DNA of 64,000 bases from Aquatica leii. Lineage: Eukaryota > Arthropoda > Insecta > Coleoptera > Lampyridae. Location of the stretch: contig CM069436.1 of the NCBI GenBank assembly GCA_035610365.1, positions 62,263,505 to 62,327,504 on the forward strand. The letters are read 5' to 3'. Shown in pieces: positions 35,356 to 48,003 of the stretch. The translations under genes were made by a program, and so were the position numbers. Positions within the stretch are counted from its first letter, which is position 1, and each line of letters opens with the position of its first letter. The notes below the pieces were generated by a model. The model searched no databases and was not told where the DNA came from. It saw nothing but the letters and a program-made list of their open reading frames with translations.

Positions 35356-37410
35356 TTTAGTTTGTTAAAGTAATACTAATTGCCACATAATCTCTACAAA
35401 AATAAATTGTAAACACAAACAACTTTATTATTCATTGGAATGTTGATTCATCTTCTAACATTATTGCTCTTCCAGGAAGCATGACTTCTTATCTTCCCTA
35501 TTTTGTAAATTCTATCGATAGATAAATAGAAAAACTATTTTATCGTATTACCGTATAAATAAATACAAAATGTTATTATCAATGAAATCCATATAATTTC
35601 AGTCAAATTTTGCTCTTTAACAACTGTGACTGTTCATCGACTCCCCAAAATACAACAATTTAATAAACTTAACCTCAATAAAATACCCCACCTTCGCAGG
35701 ACCGTCTCTTATTTTTTTTTAAAGAAAAACCGTTACCGGTAAAGCTACCCTCTTATCAAACTTTTTATCTACGTCAATTATTATGAAATTGAGTATTTTG
35801 TTCTAATCTATAGAATAAATTGTTATAATAAACATCAAAACAACATATTTATATATAAACTATACTATACATAAAGCGAGTAATTAACAAAATATAATTT
35901 TAAACTATTATGTGTACACATTATGTGTACACATAAGTACTAATTATTGTACAGTAAATATACCTAAATAATAAAATCAATGTAATTTAAAATTGTATTA
36001 TATTTTCAGTAGAGGATTTATGCATATAGGAAGTGGATGCGGTCTTCACGGGATGTTAAAGACAAAACCCTTCATTTACTGATAAAAATTACATTCTATT
36101 GTCATTTTTATTTTTACTTTTGCTCATTATACCGATCATGATTATTTAAAAAAAAAGTGTATAGGTTCTAAAAACGGTATCAACCAAGTCATTGTATTAT
36201 TAGATATTATGTTACTTTTATCACTAAAAATTATAATTATTTCTCTTTATAATAAAATTTTAACGTTAAAAAAATACTCTTTGTTCAATACAAGAACTCA
36301 TTTTAATTGTTGAAACATTTGTTTTTACATTATTTTTACTTGTATTTAAAATATACGTTTGTGCAGAGCGATTAAGCTATAGTTTTTAAAAACTGTTAAG
36401 TATTTAAATCATAAAATTGGTGATATAACATATACTCTAATAAATGCTGATAGCAATTTATCGTTTAACAACCGACTTCAAAAAAAGAAGAATGTTCGCA
36501 ATTCGTCGGAATCTTTTTTTTTAATATGTATATGACGTATATGTTAAGAAATAATTCTTTACCACGTGACCGCTTTCAATGATTTTTTTATTTATTAGAA
36601 GGAGGGCACAGCGGTACAAGAGCGATCCCATTTAAATTTAATCAAGTTCTGATGATAGAGTCTATGAGGAAATAATCAAAACTCTTAAATTTACAACATG
36701 AAATTTTCAAGGTTTTTTAGTGGGTATAATCACTATTGTTAAAATCACTAAAAAAGAAAAAAAATGTCTTTAACAAAAAAAAAACCGACTTTGAAAAACG
36801 CAATAAAAAGAATTAAAAAATGGTTTATTTTAGTTACAATAAACACTAATTAATATTTATTTAGGATAAATATATATGTATGTTTTGAAAAAAATCGTAA
36901 TACTTTCACAATATTCAATTTTATTGGTTTATATTTAATATAACTATAGTTGAGACGGCGGATCTTTGCACCTGTATGTAAACGTGAACGACATACGTTA
37001 TTGTAGTAGCATTCATGATTTCATATTATAACAAGGATAGAGCCTATCAGGTGATTTCATTCCGTAAGATTCAATTAATGAATTACGTTACTAGTGAAAG
37101 TTGAAGATGAAAAAGGATAAAATACCCGTTTGTCGATTACTAAACATACATTTGTACTACACTAATTTGATTAGAGTAGTATAAGCACGTGCAAAATTTA
37201 AAACGTAAATGACATAGTAAATGACATTTGTATATCATTTGTATGTTTGTGTTATTTTGTATCTTTGCTTGTAAAAATTGATTCTCGCTGTTCTCTATTA
37301 GTTCAAGAAATCTGTTCTTATCAGAACAACTGCATTCAATACTGGTTATTATTACATCTCGTAAGTACAACATTTTTAAATAACTTTTAGTTAATTTAGA
37401 TTATGGTTTT
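35356..37410. other. Upstream of PI3K; AT-rich with dispersed-repeat traces
   Basis: This should contain the PI3K 5' UTR and promoter, but no core promoter element can be assigned. A small tandem TGTGTACACAT duplication lies at 35911-35936. A repeat fragment at 36469-36800 starts with ACCGACTTCAAAAAAAGAAG and ends with ACCGACTTTGAAAAACGC; this resembles a widespread insect repeat whose copies begin with ACCGACTTC, though the class is unclear. Confidence 0.45.
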
Positions 37411-37413
37411 AGG

Positions 37414-39003
37414 TTATGCCTGGCAATCGATTGATTAGTCAATCCCGAGAGATGGTTATTCATCTTTTGGCGTATTTTCAAAAAGAAAAAGAAAATTGAG
37501 GGCCTTTAGAATCTGTTATTAGTGTTCAAGACGTCAGATTACAACTATAATAATTTTTCTACGTTGTATTATTTACGCATATTCGTTTTTAGAGGGTTGC
37601 AATAGGCGATTCAATTTAAGATTCAAGCGCCTCTAGCGGCCAAGAACGAACTAACGTTGCAATGCTAAACGTCATAATTACCTTTATTTCAATACTATTT
37701 ATACTACTTCTTTTTGTGTTGTTACAAGCTTTTTCTGAAAACCAAAGCTTAATTTATGTACTTTATAACCTTTTTTTATAGTTTGATAAGTTCTTTCGGC
37801 ATTACATGAGATTTACTAATATTATTTGTGATTCTAAATTAGTTTGTATACAGGTTAGAAATTGCATTCACTAGTCGTTTTATTGTGGTTTAATTTAGTG
37901 CTATAAAATAACACGATATTTACTTACTTGGGCACTTACTTGGGCTCTTAATAGTTCAATTAGTCACTAAGAAACATCAATTTTACTTTACATGTAAGTA
38001 CATTGTTCTGTCATCGCAAACTTCATCAGGCATCGGCTTTATTTAATTTTTTTTTGTAAAAAAGTGATGGTCAGCACGTTTACTTTGTAGTGCTTTGCTT
38101 GCTATTTCAGTTGTAGTTCTAACTGTGAGATATTGTATGGAAGGCAAATGTAGTGTCGAAGCCCTTATTTTTTAACTGCCGGGCAGTTTGTCTGAATGTA
38201 TGTAATTTTATCATTGGCGCTCATAAGTGTAGAATTATAATAACAACTAAATATATACTTGTTTGATAAAAATAATGTTATATTTGAAAATGTTGCAAAC
38301 AAAGTTTCATATTTTTTTCTAACAGATTTTCCAAGTTACAATTTCACCACCCGGGCTGCATGTTGTTCTTCAAGTTGCTCAGTTCCATAATTGTTAATTA
38401 TGAGCATTTTTTTCCGAAATATACTTAAGAACACAGCAGAAATTCAAAATAAAACAGCAAGAAATTAAGTACGCGTATTAAGCTATCATTGCAACGGTAG
38501 TTCAAATTGTCGCCGCGAGTTAGCGTATCGCTTAGTTTGAATCGCCTATCGCACTCAATATTTCTAAGCGAACCGTTTGTAGCATCAAACGTGAGAAAAT
38601 TGAAAATCCTGTTTTATCATCACCTGGTAAAAAAAGACCTCGTATTAAAACCAAAACGACAGATATGCCTGAAACTTTAAAAATGAAAATCCGTAATTGT
38701 TTATACAACATGTACAAAGACAGTAATAATTATTAATTTTTAAGTTATATACTTACTTATAAATTTTATTGTAGAAAAGCAAGTAACTGTTAGTACATTA
38801 AACCACAATTTGAAAAGCAACGAAATCGTCAATATAAGTAACACTTCGTTGAAGATTGTATTAAACGACCTAGGATTTCTAAGATTTCGAAGAAAGTATT
38901 GGAGAGTGGCATAACCGTGAACGAGCTCTTACCGATCTTGAGATTGAACCTATAATTATTAATTTTAACGATGATTCAAGTTCTGATTCTGAATTAGAGT
39001 AAT
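37414..39003 (+). pseudogene. IS630/Tc1-like transposase relic, catalytic core deleted
   Basis: Plus-strand pieces: MPGNRLISQSREMVIHLLAY and FQKEKEN (37414-37560, N-terminus); then, beyond a nested insertion, NISKRTVCSIKREKIENPVL and SSPGKKRPRIKTKTTD (38557-38720), the helix-turn-helix and following linker; an apparent intron (38723-38775); TLNHNLKSNEIVNISNTSLK and IVLNDLGFLRFRRKYW (38795-38905). It then jumps straight to HNRERALTDLEIEPIIINFN and an acidic serine-rich end, stop at 39001-39003. The DDE catalytic domain is missing, so this is an internally deleted, inactive copy. Confidence 0.7.
37597..38553. mobile_element. TIR element nested in the IS630/Tc1-like relic
   Basis: About 70-bp imperfect inverted repeats: left GCAATAGGCGATTCAA (37599) through GTTGCAATG (about 37663); right mirrored from CATTGCAACG (about 38487) to TTGAATCGCCTATCGC (ending 38552). 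About 957 bp, with no transposase recognised inside, so non-autonomous. It splits the N-terminal half of the surrounding transposase relic, so it is the later insertion. Confidence 0.7.
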
Positions 39004-40029
39004 GATCATTAAAACATTCATGTTTGTTATATCTGTTTACATATTTAATAAATTTTTCCTATTTTTATTATTTGCATAATTTTAAATTTAGTACTTTATT
39101 AAAATTAGTGTGCAAAATCATTGAAATGAAAAGATAAATGAATGATAAAGAATTAGTTGTTTAGCACAAAACCATGTTTAGAGAATTTTTTTATTTATCC
39201 TGTCAAATTTTCAATATAACCTCAAATTTATTTGACATTAAAAATGACAAATATACTTATGTAAATAAGTGTTAATTTGACTTCAGTTTTAAATCTTGAT
39301 TCACACGAATGTTGTGGCGGCCATAATTGCAAAGATCCACCGTCCCAACTGTATATATATATAATACAAAACAAATAATTTTTTGTCTTCACTGATGCAT
39401 CTCTTTCTCACTCTTGGGTGAGATGCCGCCAATGAGGTATAATATAATGACTACTGGAGGCACCACTTCGTATGCTAGTGTGGTTACAAATTCGATCCGG
39501 TTTTATTTCGTGTTTCCCCATTTCATCCAGGCAAGAAAGCAAACTATCGTGTATAGTTAAGTGTTTTGTAGCGTTTGAATTACATTCCACAATTTTAGTT
39601 TTGTCAATTTTAGTTGCTCAAAGTGCATTTAATAATAAATTTAATAATCTTAACTTATCTACAATAAAAAGTTTTATTGTATAAACGGAAAAAGGTAAAA
39701 AATAATAATAAGTAGAATGCCATTTAAAAATTATATTCACCCAACTGTAAAGACGTTTGGAAGCGCGTCGCATGTGTGGAAAATTAGTTGTTTAAATAAT
39801 TACTATATATAGTTTGAATTTCGATTGAAAACTTACTGCAAAACCATAAATGTCATTTTAAGGTAGTAGTTCCATTACATTTAAGACGTTGATTTAAGCT
39901 AACTAAATTTATTTTATTTAGAAATACACATAATTTTGTATTTTATTCTTAATTGTATGTATTTTTAGTTTAAGAAATATGCCAATTGCTTTCATATAAG
40001 GTTTAATTTTACTTCTACCTTTCAAACGT
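39004..40029. other. AT-rich stretch, no gene seen
   Basis: A small less AT-rich patch at 39380-39600 has a 60-codon minus-strand open frame without a known motif. Nothing else stands out. Confidence 0.5.
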
Positions 40030-41400
40030 GATCAACCTTATGCGTTTTTGCCCGAAAGCAGTGGGGATATCGACGGCTCGTTTTTATGTACGAAATGGTT
40101 TCTCCAGTTAGTATATTATATACCTCATTGGATGCCACATTGAAAAAAGAAAGATGCCGCAGAACTTATTTTGACAAAACTTTTAATTTTTTTTACAAAG
40201 TTAGAAGAAAACATATATTGCATTTATTTACATACTGTGCAAGACTCATAAAGCCACTCTGTATTACACTGCAGCCAATCATCTTTCCGCGTCGTTTTTT
40301 CATAAGATTCATAGCATTATACGCAAAAATATTCTTTGTCTTTTAGATTTTTGCATTAAAAGGTTCTTTGTTATTTTCTCTCCATCGACAAGATTCGGAT
40401 CAATAGCGCACGATGCCCTATTTTGCTTATAGGACATACTGTTTTTAATGCTACTCTTTTTTATTGTGGTTTTCTTAAAAATCTTTTTTTTTTTATTTTT
40501 CTTATTTTGTTCAGAAGTTAATACACTTGCACCTTGTTTTCCGCTTTTATTAAATCTTATGGGGATTTTAGAAACCCGAGATAATTTGTGCCTGTTACAA
40601 CAGAGTCATTATATGGTATTGTTTCACTTACAGAATTTGATACTGTTTTGCTTACTGAATTTGATGTTCTATGTTCATGGTGAGGTTCTACAATTGCACT
40701 ATGTTCAGAAGTAGTAGCTTCAGGAAGAATTATTAACTGGTCATTTGTAACTGTTTGGTTTCGCAGCATAGAAAAAAATGTTTAGAAATTGCATTTGGAT
40801 CTAGTAGATATGTATATTTCAGTTGCTTTAAAACCGTTTGCAGCAATATACCTACAGAAACTGTTCGTAACCAAATTTTGCCTAACAATGTTCTAGCTTG
40901 ATACCTCTTAGGATTTCTACTGCTGAAATTTTTCATTCAAAGTTGAGCTTCTTGATTAAAGTAGATTTTGGGTACAATGAGTAGGTAAGCAAATAATGAT
41001 AATGTCGTTGTCATCAGTCAATTCAAGCATTTGTATATCCGTATACTGTGAGACACATGTGTCCATCAAGAATTAACAAATATTTGCTTAATGGTTTTGT
41101 GCGAAATGAATTGTTCTTTCAACCACCGGTAAAATAGTTCCGAGTTGATAAAAGACGATTTTTTGTTCATGTAAACAATTCACTCTCTTGACAGTCTATC
41201 AGAAAATGTAGCTTCTCTGTTAACACTACGAGTATATTTCCCATCTGCACTACAGCAAGCTATTACAGTAATATTTTCTTCCCTATCTTATTTGATGTAA
41301 GGACGTGCACATCTTTTGCATCCTTTTATGTAATGAGTTTTTGGATACCTAGGTTTTTGATTCATGCCTATAAACATTAACTTTAGAAAAATACTCAACT
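40030..41400 (-). pseudogene. pogo-like DNA transposase relic (copy 2)
   Basis: Minus-strand traces in several frames: ITVIACCSADGKYTRSVNRE (about 41270), YTDIQMLELTDDNDIIIICL then PTH (about 41050-40990; the LDGH block and the QPLD-type block of pogo-like DDE domains), and LDPNAISKHFF with the preceding K-T/Y region (about 40800), the GI-P-x-D-P-x-A-I block of the C-terminal domain. A serine-threonine-rich tail follows to about 40560. The N-terminal helix-turn-helix is absent and stops are frequent. It abuts a copia fossil on its upstream side. Confidence 0.65.
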
Positions 41401-42692
41401 ATATTTTTCTGATAGCCTACTTCATACTTTTTAGATTTAGCTGGCGGATTAATTGTGCAAATCGGATTGTATTATTCTGAACTTTACCTTGAAGTTTCAA
41501 ATTACTTTCATCTGATTCCGGATTAATACTCAAGGGTAACTGATTTGTTAGCTTTTCTATTTTTTTATCGTGTTCGCATTCAAATTCAATCAAATCGTTC
41601 GTTATGCATGATTTTTGATCGAATCCTTTTTGGTATGTTTAGGTAACATTGTGACCTAAAAATGCGCAAATAATCTAAACTATTGAATACTATTATGCCG
41701 TGCCATAACTCGAACGGAGTTTTACCTTGAACACCTGACTTTCCGGTGCGGTTAATTAAAAACGTAGCAGTGTCACATGCATGAGCTCAAAACGATCTTG
41801 GCAATTTACTGATCGAAAGCATTGAACGCGCTAGTTCAACTACGTGTCGGTTTGATTGCTCTGCGACGCCGTTTTTCCGGTGTATTGCGCGTAACTCTTT
41901 TAACACTTCTTTACAATTAAACTCACGACCACCGTCGGAACGGAAAACTTTAACTTTGTGACCAGCGGTGTCACATTCATTTAAAAATGTTTTCAAATTT
42001 TCAACCACTTCTAACTTACGTTTCATCAAGTATACACGGACAAACCGCGAATAAACGTCTTTGAAAACTACGTAATAACGAAAACCAGATAATGAGTGAG
42101 TCGACATAGGACTGTTTACGTCAGCGTTAATTAACTCACCTACTTCTTGTGAACGATTTTTACAAGCACGAAACGGTTTTCGGTGTGGCTTTTTCAGAAC
42201 GAAGAGGTATCGGAACATTTGACATTTATGCTAAAATGAGAAAGCACATTACGTACGTTTCTTTTAACTTGATGTCCTAGTCGCTTGTGCCATCCTTGTA
42301 GTAATTCTTTAAACATTGCTAAATTAACTTCTAGATTGGAATTAAGATTTAACAAAACGGGCGACAATTTGATGTTTATACACACATCAACATTAACACT
42401 GCTGGATCCGTATGCGAGCAGAAATTTATTTTCTGCTGTCTGAACGCGTTGCGGAATTGGAAATTTTTCAAATGCAGCGAAATGTTGCTTATTTGCAGAT
42501 ATGTAATGTCATGTGTTCCTGGTTTGTTGTCTGTTTTTGAACTTTTATCGGAGTTATTATGTTTACTTGCTGCTGACTTTTCTTCCGCTGCGATTCGTTT
42601 TTGGCAGTTTGCAATAAGGTGTTCTACCTTTTTGCAATATCGGATGTCCTTCTTTTTCTTTGGTTTGTTTATCTTTTGATGACCTAACCCAC
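41401..42692 (-). mobile_element. Ty1/copia fragment: gag end and integrase (fossil)
   Basis: Minus-strand copia parts in order: gag zinc-knuckle region (CKKVEHLIANCQKR), pre-integrase WHKRLGH, and the integrase core (GELINADVN, YYVVFKDVYSRFV, VFRSDGGREF, RKNGVAEQSNR) followed by a NRTGKSG, KTPFELWHG-type segment. The RT and RNase H parts and the LTRs are not present here. It is broken with several disruptions. Its upstream side ends exactly at the terminus of the giant fold-back element (42693), suggesting the fold-back inserted into it. Confidence 0.85.
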
Positions 42693-43185
42693 ACAGCACG
42701 CAAGATGCAATGGATATACATATTTATCCATATAATATCCATTGATGTACATCCGTAGTTGAATATCCATTGTATATGCACCTTATATACATTCATGGAT
42801 ATCTGTGAAATAGGATTATCTTAAGTGCTATAAGTGTTATGTTCGGAAAAAATTTTTTTTATGTATCATGTTACATAATTTTGTGAGTTGCTATTTTTTA
42901 TCAAAATTATTTAGAAATAATTATATTCTCTAAAATTTAACATTTGTAGTAAATATTTAACATGCAACAACAAATTTAATAAAAAATTGAAAAAGTAAAA
43001 AAAAATACTTGGCGCGGTTTAATTTAAACTTTCTTCGTTGTTCGTTTGTTTTCGCCAAGGTTTTCATTATCGCCACTGAATTATTGCACACGCAAACTTT
43101 TTGGTTTTTTGTTTAGCTTGTATTTATCGTATGCAAACCATTTTGTGCTTTAAAATTTCGAAAAAATGTGTTTGTTTTTCATCCC
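42693..43185 (+). repeat. Fold-back left arm, outer part
   Basis: Pairs with 49095-49609 on the opposite strand. It includes ATCCATTG/CAATGGAT motifs near the end and GGCGCGGTTTAATTTAAAC near 43011-43030. It ends at TTTGTTTTTCAT, where the insertion begins. Confidence 0.85.
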
Positions 43186-43186
43186 C

Positions 43187-44177
43187 AATCTACAAGGAAA
43201 CATTTTTGAAATGTTTTTTTCAACGTTTTACAAAAGATATATTTACATTTTTAAAAACATTGCAAAAACGTCTTAATGGCCAGAATTACGTTGCAAAATC
43301 AATATTAGAAAAACATTCTAAAAATGTTTAAAAAATATTATTTATAATATTATTTATATATATTTATAATATTTTACAAATATATAAAAAATGCATAATC
43401 AACGCATTTTTTTAATATTGCAATATACTTAAGGGCAGTTCTACAATCATGGTATAAATGTAAGTTTAGTTATACTTGCTTTAATTTTAAAATACTGTCA
43501 TATTTGGCTGTTAGTTTTATTTATACTAGCCAATAACGACAGCATTTTACAATCAAATTAAGTATAACTTAACTGACATTTATACCATTATTATAGAACC
43601 AGCTCTAAAATGCTTACAAAAGATAAATAATACAATCTTCGTGTAGTCTAAATATTTCAGTTTCATGTGGCTGTAAACGCATTTGATGCCTATAACAAAA
43701 ATTAACACATTAACATAAAAGTAAAACAAACATTATTCATGTAATTACTTTATATTAATTGAAATAATTATAATAATCCTCTCAAAAGTTTCCAATTAAT
43801 TAAAAATTTTTCTATTTAATGAATAGGATACTTCAGAGTAGAAAAACGACAACAATAGAAACAACCTTTATCTGTTAAGGCCTGAACTATAAAGGTTGTT
43901 TTTATTGTTGCCGTTCCTCTACACCGAAGGATATTATCTATAAAATAAGAAAACTTTTCACTACCTCTTTGTGTAAAAACGAAAACCAGAACTAACAATC
44001 CAAGATTTTGAAACTTTGTACACACAAAAAAATACTGAAAAAATTACATACCAAGATTAATTGGTTATTGAGCACGTTCAAATCTCCGATTTCATCGTAT
44101 TAATTTGATAACCTTAAAACATCACAAAGAATGGAAATCATAAAGTACATAGAATGAACGTTTTAGTGTACCACTGC
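43187..44177 (+). repeat. Tandem unit 1 (about 1 kb)
   Basis: Starts with the element's terminal sequence and ends in GTACCACTGC. Nearly identical to unit 2, with scattered point differences and a few small indels. Confidence 0.85.
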
Positions 44178-45180
44178 CCAATCAACAAGGAAACATTTTT
44201 GAAATGTTTTTTTCAACGTTTTACAAAAGATATATTTACATTTTTAAACACATTGCAAAAACGTCTTAATGGTCAGAATTACGTTGCAAAGTCAATATGA
44301 GAAAAACATTTTAAAAATGTTTAAAAAACATTATTTATAATATTTATATATATTTATAATATTTTACAAATGTTACATTAATGTATAAAAATGTATAATC
44401 AATTAACGCTTTTTTTAATATTGCAATATGGTCAAGGGCAGTTCTACAATCCTGGTACAAATGTAAGTTTAGTTATACTTGCTTTAATTTTAAAATACTG
44501 ACATATTTGGCTGTTAGTTTTATTTATACTAGCCAATAACGACAGCATTTTACAATCAAATTAAGTATAACTTAACTGACATTTATACCATTATTATAGA
44601 ACCAGCTCTAAAATGCTTACAAAAGATAAATAATACAATCTTCGTGTAGTCTAAATATTTCAGTTTGATGTGGCTGTAAACGCATTTGATGCCTATAACA
44701 AAAATTAACACATTAACATAAAAGTAAAACAAACATTATTCATGTAATTACTTTATATTAATTGAAATAATTATAATAATCCTCTCAAAAGTTTCCAATT
44801 AACTAAAAATTTTTCTATTTAATGAATAGGATCCTTCAGAGTAGAAAAACGACAACAATAGAAACAACCTTTATCTGTTAAGGCCTGAACAATAAAGGTT
44901 GTTTTTATTGTTGCCGTTCCTCCACACCGAAGGATATTATCTATAAAATAAGAAAACTTTTTACTACCTCTTTGTGTAAAAACGAAAACCAGAACTAACA
45001 ATCCAAGATTTTGAAACTTTGTAGACACAAAAAAATACTGAAAAAATTACATACCAAGATTAATTGGTTATTGAGCACGTTCAAATCTCCGATTTCATCG
45101 TATCAATTTGATAATCTTAAAACATCACAAAGAATGGAAATCATAAAGTACATAGAATGAACGTTTTAGTGTACCACTGC
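44178..45180 (+). repeat. Tandem unit 2 (about 1 kb)
   Basis: Starts CCCAATCAACAAGGAAAC, repeating the terminus of unit 1, and ends in GTACCACTGC at 45180. The period is about 993-1003 bp. Confidence 0.85.
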
Positions 45181-45837
45181 TGTAACAAATAACATTATAC
45201 TTCAGCAAAATTTCTTGCAACAAAAAACAAAGAAAAACGTACCATAATAAATGCTGATATAAACTAAAAGTATCTATTTGAGTTTCACTAGAACGTAAAT
45301 TAGAAAACGATTAAACTGATACACTAACGATACATTACACAGCATAGCGAGTAATACCATGGAAATTGTTGATTCTTTGAAGCTTAAAATATATTGCAAT
45401 TATAATATACAAAATCGCCATCTTTTCACGCAGGTACCGGTACTTTGCGCAAACGCGATTATTAAGTACTTAATTCAAATTTGCAAGAAAGTTTTTAGAA
45501 AAACGGAAAGGTTTAATATGTATTTATTAATATTAATATGTAACAAAATTTCATATAATTGTGTTTTTGTTACAATATATAAAAGAAAAAAGGGTATAGG
45601 TGAAAGCAAGCAAAAGTATGATTTCTAATAAAGTAAAAACGTTTTTTATGTTACTAAAAAATGTTTTAGAAAACATTTTTAAAATATTTCAATATTAATG
45701 TTTAAATGAAATATTTTTAAAACGCAACATAAATATTTTTTTGAAAAACATTTTTTATTTCGACTATTTTAAAACGTTGTAACGTTTTTAAAACATGAAA
45801 AAAACGTTTCCTTGCTGATTGGGTCATTTAGGATGGA

Positions 45838-46892
45838 TTAACAAAATAAGTAAGTATTAAATTTAAATATAAATTATTTCTTAATAATAAATATATAACC
45901 TAAAAACTAACACGTTTTCGAGCAAATATATAATGACTTTGGAATTTGTAATCTAAGAGCCAGTTTGTGAGTTATCTACAATTTCCCAATTCATTATTTT
46001 TATTGCTGAGTTTTATTTAATTGAAATTTTTTTTAGATCGATTCAATCTACTTTGTTGGATGAAAAGATACAGCAAACGAGACATGTGTTAACCAAGTAA
46101 TTGGTCTGGATCAAGCAAAACAAATTTGTAAAAATATTTTAAATTTAATTTATGGTAAGAGGCTTCAGAGTATTTTATAGTTTATAGGTTAAAACTTAAA
46201 ACATTAACTTTATATGTATATTAACGTAATGTGATTTCAAGTGCATTACTGCCAAACTCGACTTTCGTGTTGTATTTTATTTCACGACTATTTACAAAGC
46301 AATTCTTTATAATTACTTCAAAAACTTCAAAATTTAGTTTAGAAATTGCTAAAAAAAGTTATTTGAGTAGCATTACAATGTAATTTTTATTTTACAGTAT
46401 CCATAAGAAAAAATTCAAATTGTGGTGCAGCTTTACAACACGCAAGAAACACCAGGAGTAGTGGGTACGAAAGACGCCAATAAACATAAGCACAGATAAT
46501 GAATGTAAATAGGTTTTTTATATTTTTTAAATTTTTTTCAGTACATATATGGACATTGTATGTTAAGTTTCCAAATTGTTTTATTAATTAAATTAAAAAT
46601 GATAATACCATTGTATGCATTTAATTTGTGTTAAGTTGCTTTTAAAATTGCGCACTATTTATGTGATGGCAAAGTACATATTATATTGCACAGATTTCAC
46701 TGGCATTCTGCATTTAACTTGTATTAATATACATAACTTTCCGATATTGGTTCGATGCAATTTCTGCATTGGCAAGATTCATTCGGCAATATATCGGCCG
46801 GTGTGTCACCTGGTTACCGGCAGTGTACTTCATTTTAGTGCATTGCCAGCATTCTGAGTGCCGGCTAAGGAGTACATTGCCAGTACAGACCC
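45838..46892 (+). repeat. Fold-back left arm, inner part
   Basis: Pairs with 48004-49090 on the opposite strand; the innermost paired block is GAGTACATTGCCAGTACAGA. An 80-codon open frame here (46615-46857) has its mirror copy at 48033-48290, consistent with repeat structure and not a gene. Confidence 0.85.
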
Positions 46893-48003
46893 ATTGATTT
46901 GTGTTTAGTGATGGTAAATTTCGTTACTTTTGAGTAATCGTTACTATTCGTTACTTATACATTTTGTATTCGTTACTTTAATTCGTTACTTTGATTACTT
47001 TGATTACTTTGGATACTATGACTACTTTGACAACTGTATGTTTTTGTGGTAATAAATACGGGTACCGGAATATAATTCCTTGAATCGTTTCGCGATAGGG
47101 ATTTGATTACTTTAGACGTATGTGCATAAATGACTAGAACGTGTTGTAAAACACTAATTTATGTAAACATTTTTGACAGTAGCTGATACCGGAGAAACTT
47201 ATCATTTTAAATACAAAACAGAACATATGTACTTTGGATTGTTAGTATTTATTAACGCTTTTAAAATTAATTTTAAGAAATGGAAATAAACACAATATAT
47301 AATGTAAAAGCTTCAACAAATATTTCAAAGTATAAAATTATAAATTTTCGATAATAAATTTTGTTTTTTGCTAAATTTTGAAAAAGATCCCACACAGCAC
47401 AAGCATATCCAATGGATATGAAATGTACACACCAACCATGGATACCGGAGGTGCATCGAACATCCATATTTAATATTATGGAGCAAGGATGGAGGTCCAT
47501 TGGATATATCATTCCGTCACGGAAAGATCTTAATAGTATGTCCATAGGACCTCCAGGTGGATAAACATTTTACATCCATATGGAGATATATTGAACAGTC
47601 ATATGAACGTACAAAATACATATATATGGAGGTTCAATGAACATTTAATTAAAGTATAATAAACATTCATTTTTTTTTATAGAACCTTCATACGTAGGTA
47701 AAATATATGTGCATATCTATATATTAACAAAAAATATGGCTACACGTCAAATAAAGTCAATACAAAATGCCAATAGTGATATTTTCCAGATGCAACAACT
47801 CCGGTTGGTCCACAGAAAATATGACCACTTGTTCATTTTCACTCAAACACAATCGAACTTTTTTATTTACACATTCTCTCATTTTTCTAGAGCTTTTATC
47901 CATTATTTATATTATAGGAATCCAAATACTTACTAGATTAATGTACAACAAAAGTAAATTCAAATATGCAAAAATACCTTGTCTTTACCCAATAAACACA
48001 TCT
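46893..48003. repeat. Fold-back centre with tandem motif and a third terminus
   Basis: 46915-47040 contains a degenerate tandem of TTCGTTACTT and GATTACTT units. At 47389 CCCACACAGCAC reappears, followed by a TCCAATGGATATG stretch like the element's own ends, so a related copy may have inserted here. 47420-47640 is rich in TCCAT/ATGGA motifs. Confidence 0.6.

Larger units (their letters stand above)
43186..45837 (+). mobile_element. 2.65-kb element inserted in the fold-back left arm
   Basis: Begins CCCCAATCTACAAGGAAAC and ends GTTTCCTTGCTGATTGGGT, giving 18-bp imperfect inverted termini. The undisturbed right arm (TTTTTCATCATTTAGG on the complementary strand near 49095) acts as an empty site. 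No real coding capacity; the two 69-codon frames inside are copies of each other from the internal duplication. Confidence 0.75.

Noticed and set aside
36640-36680. CTGATGA followed by a small stem and GGAAAT
   Set aside because: The layout CTGATGATAGAGTCTATGAG does not put GAAA directly after stem II, and no cleavage GUC/stem I partner follows. It belongs to a different dispersed repeat.
43816-45028. Two similar 69-aa minus-strand ORFs (43816-44025, 44819-45028)
   Set aside because: They are copies only because the 1-kb tandem unit is duplicated; the sequence has no domain and lies in a non-coding element.
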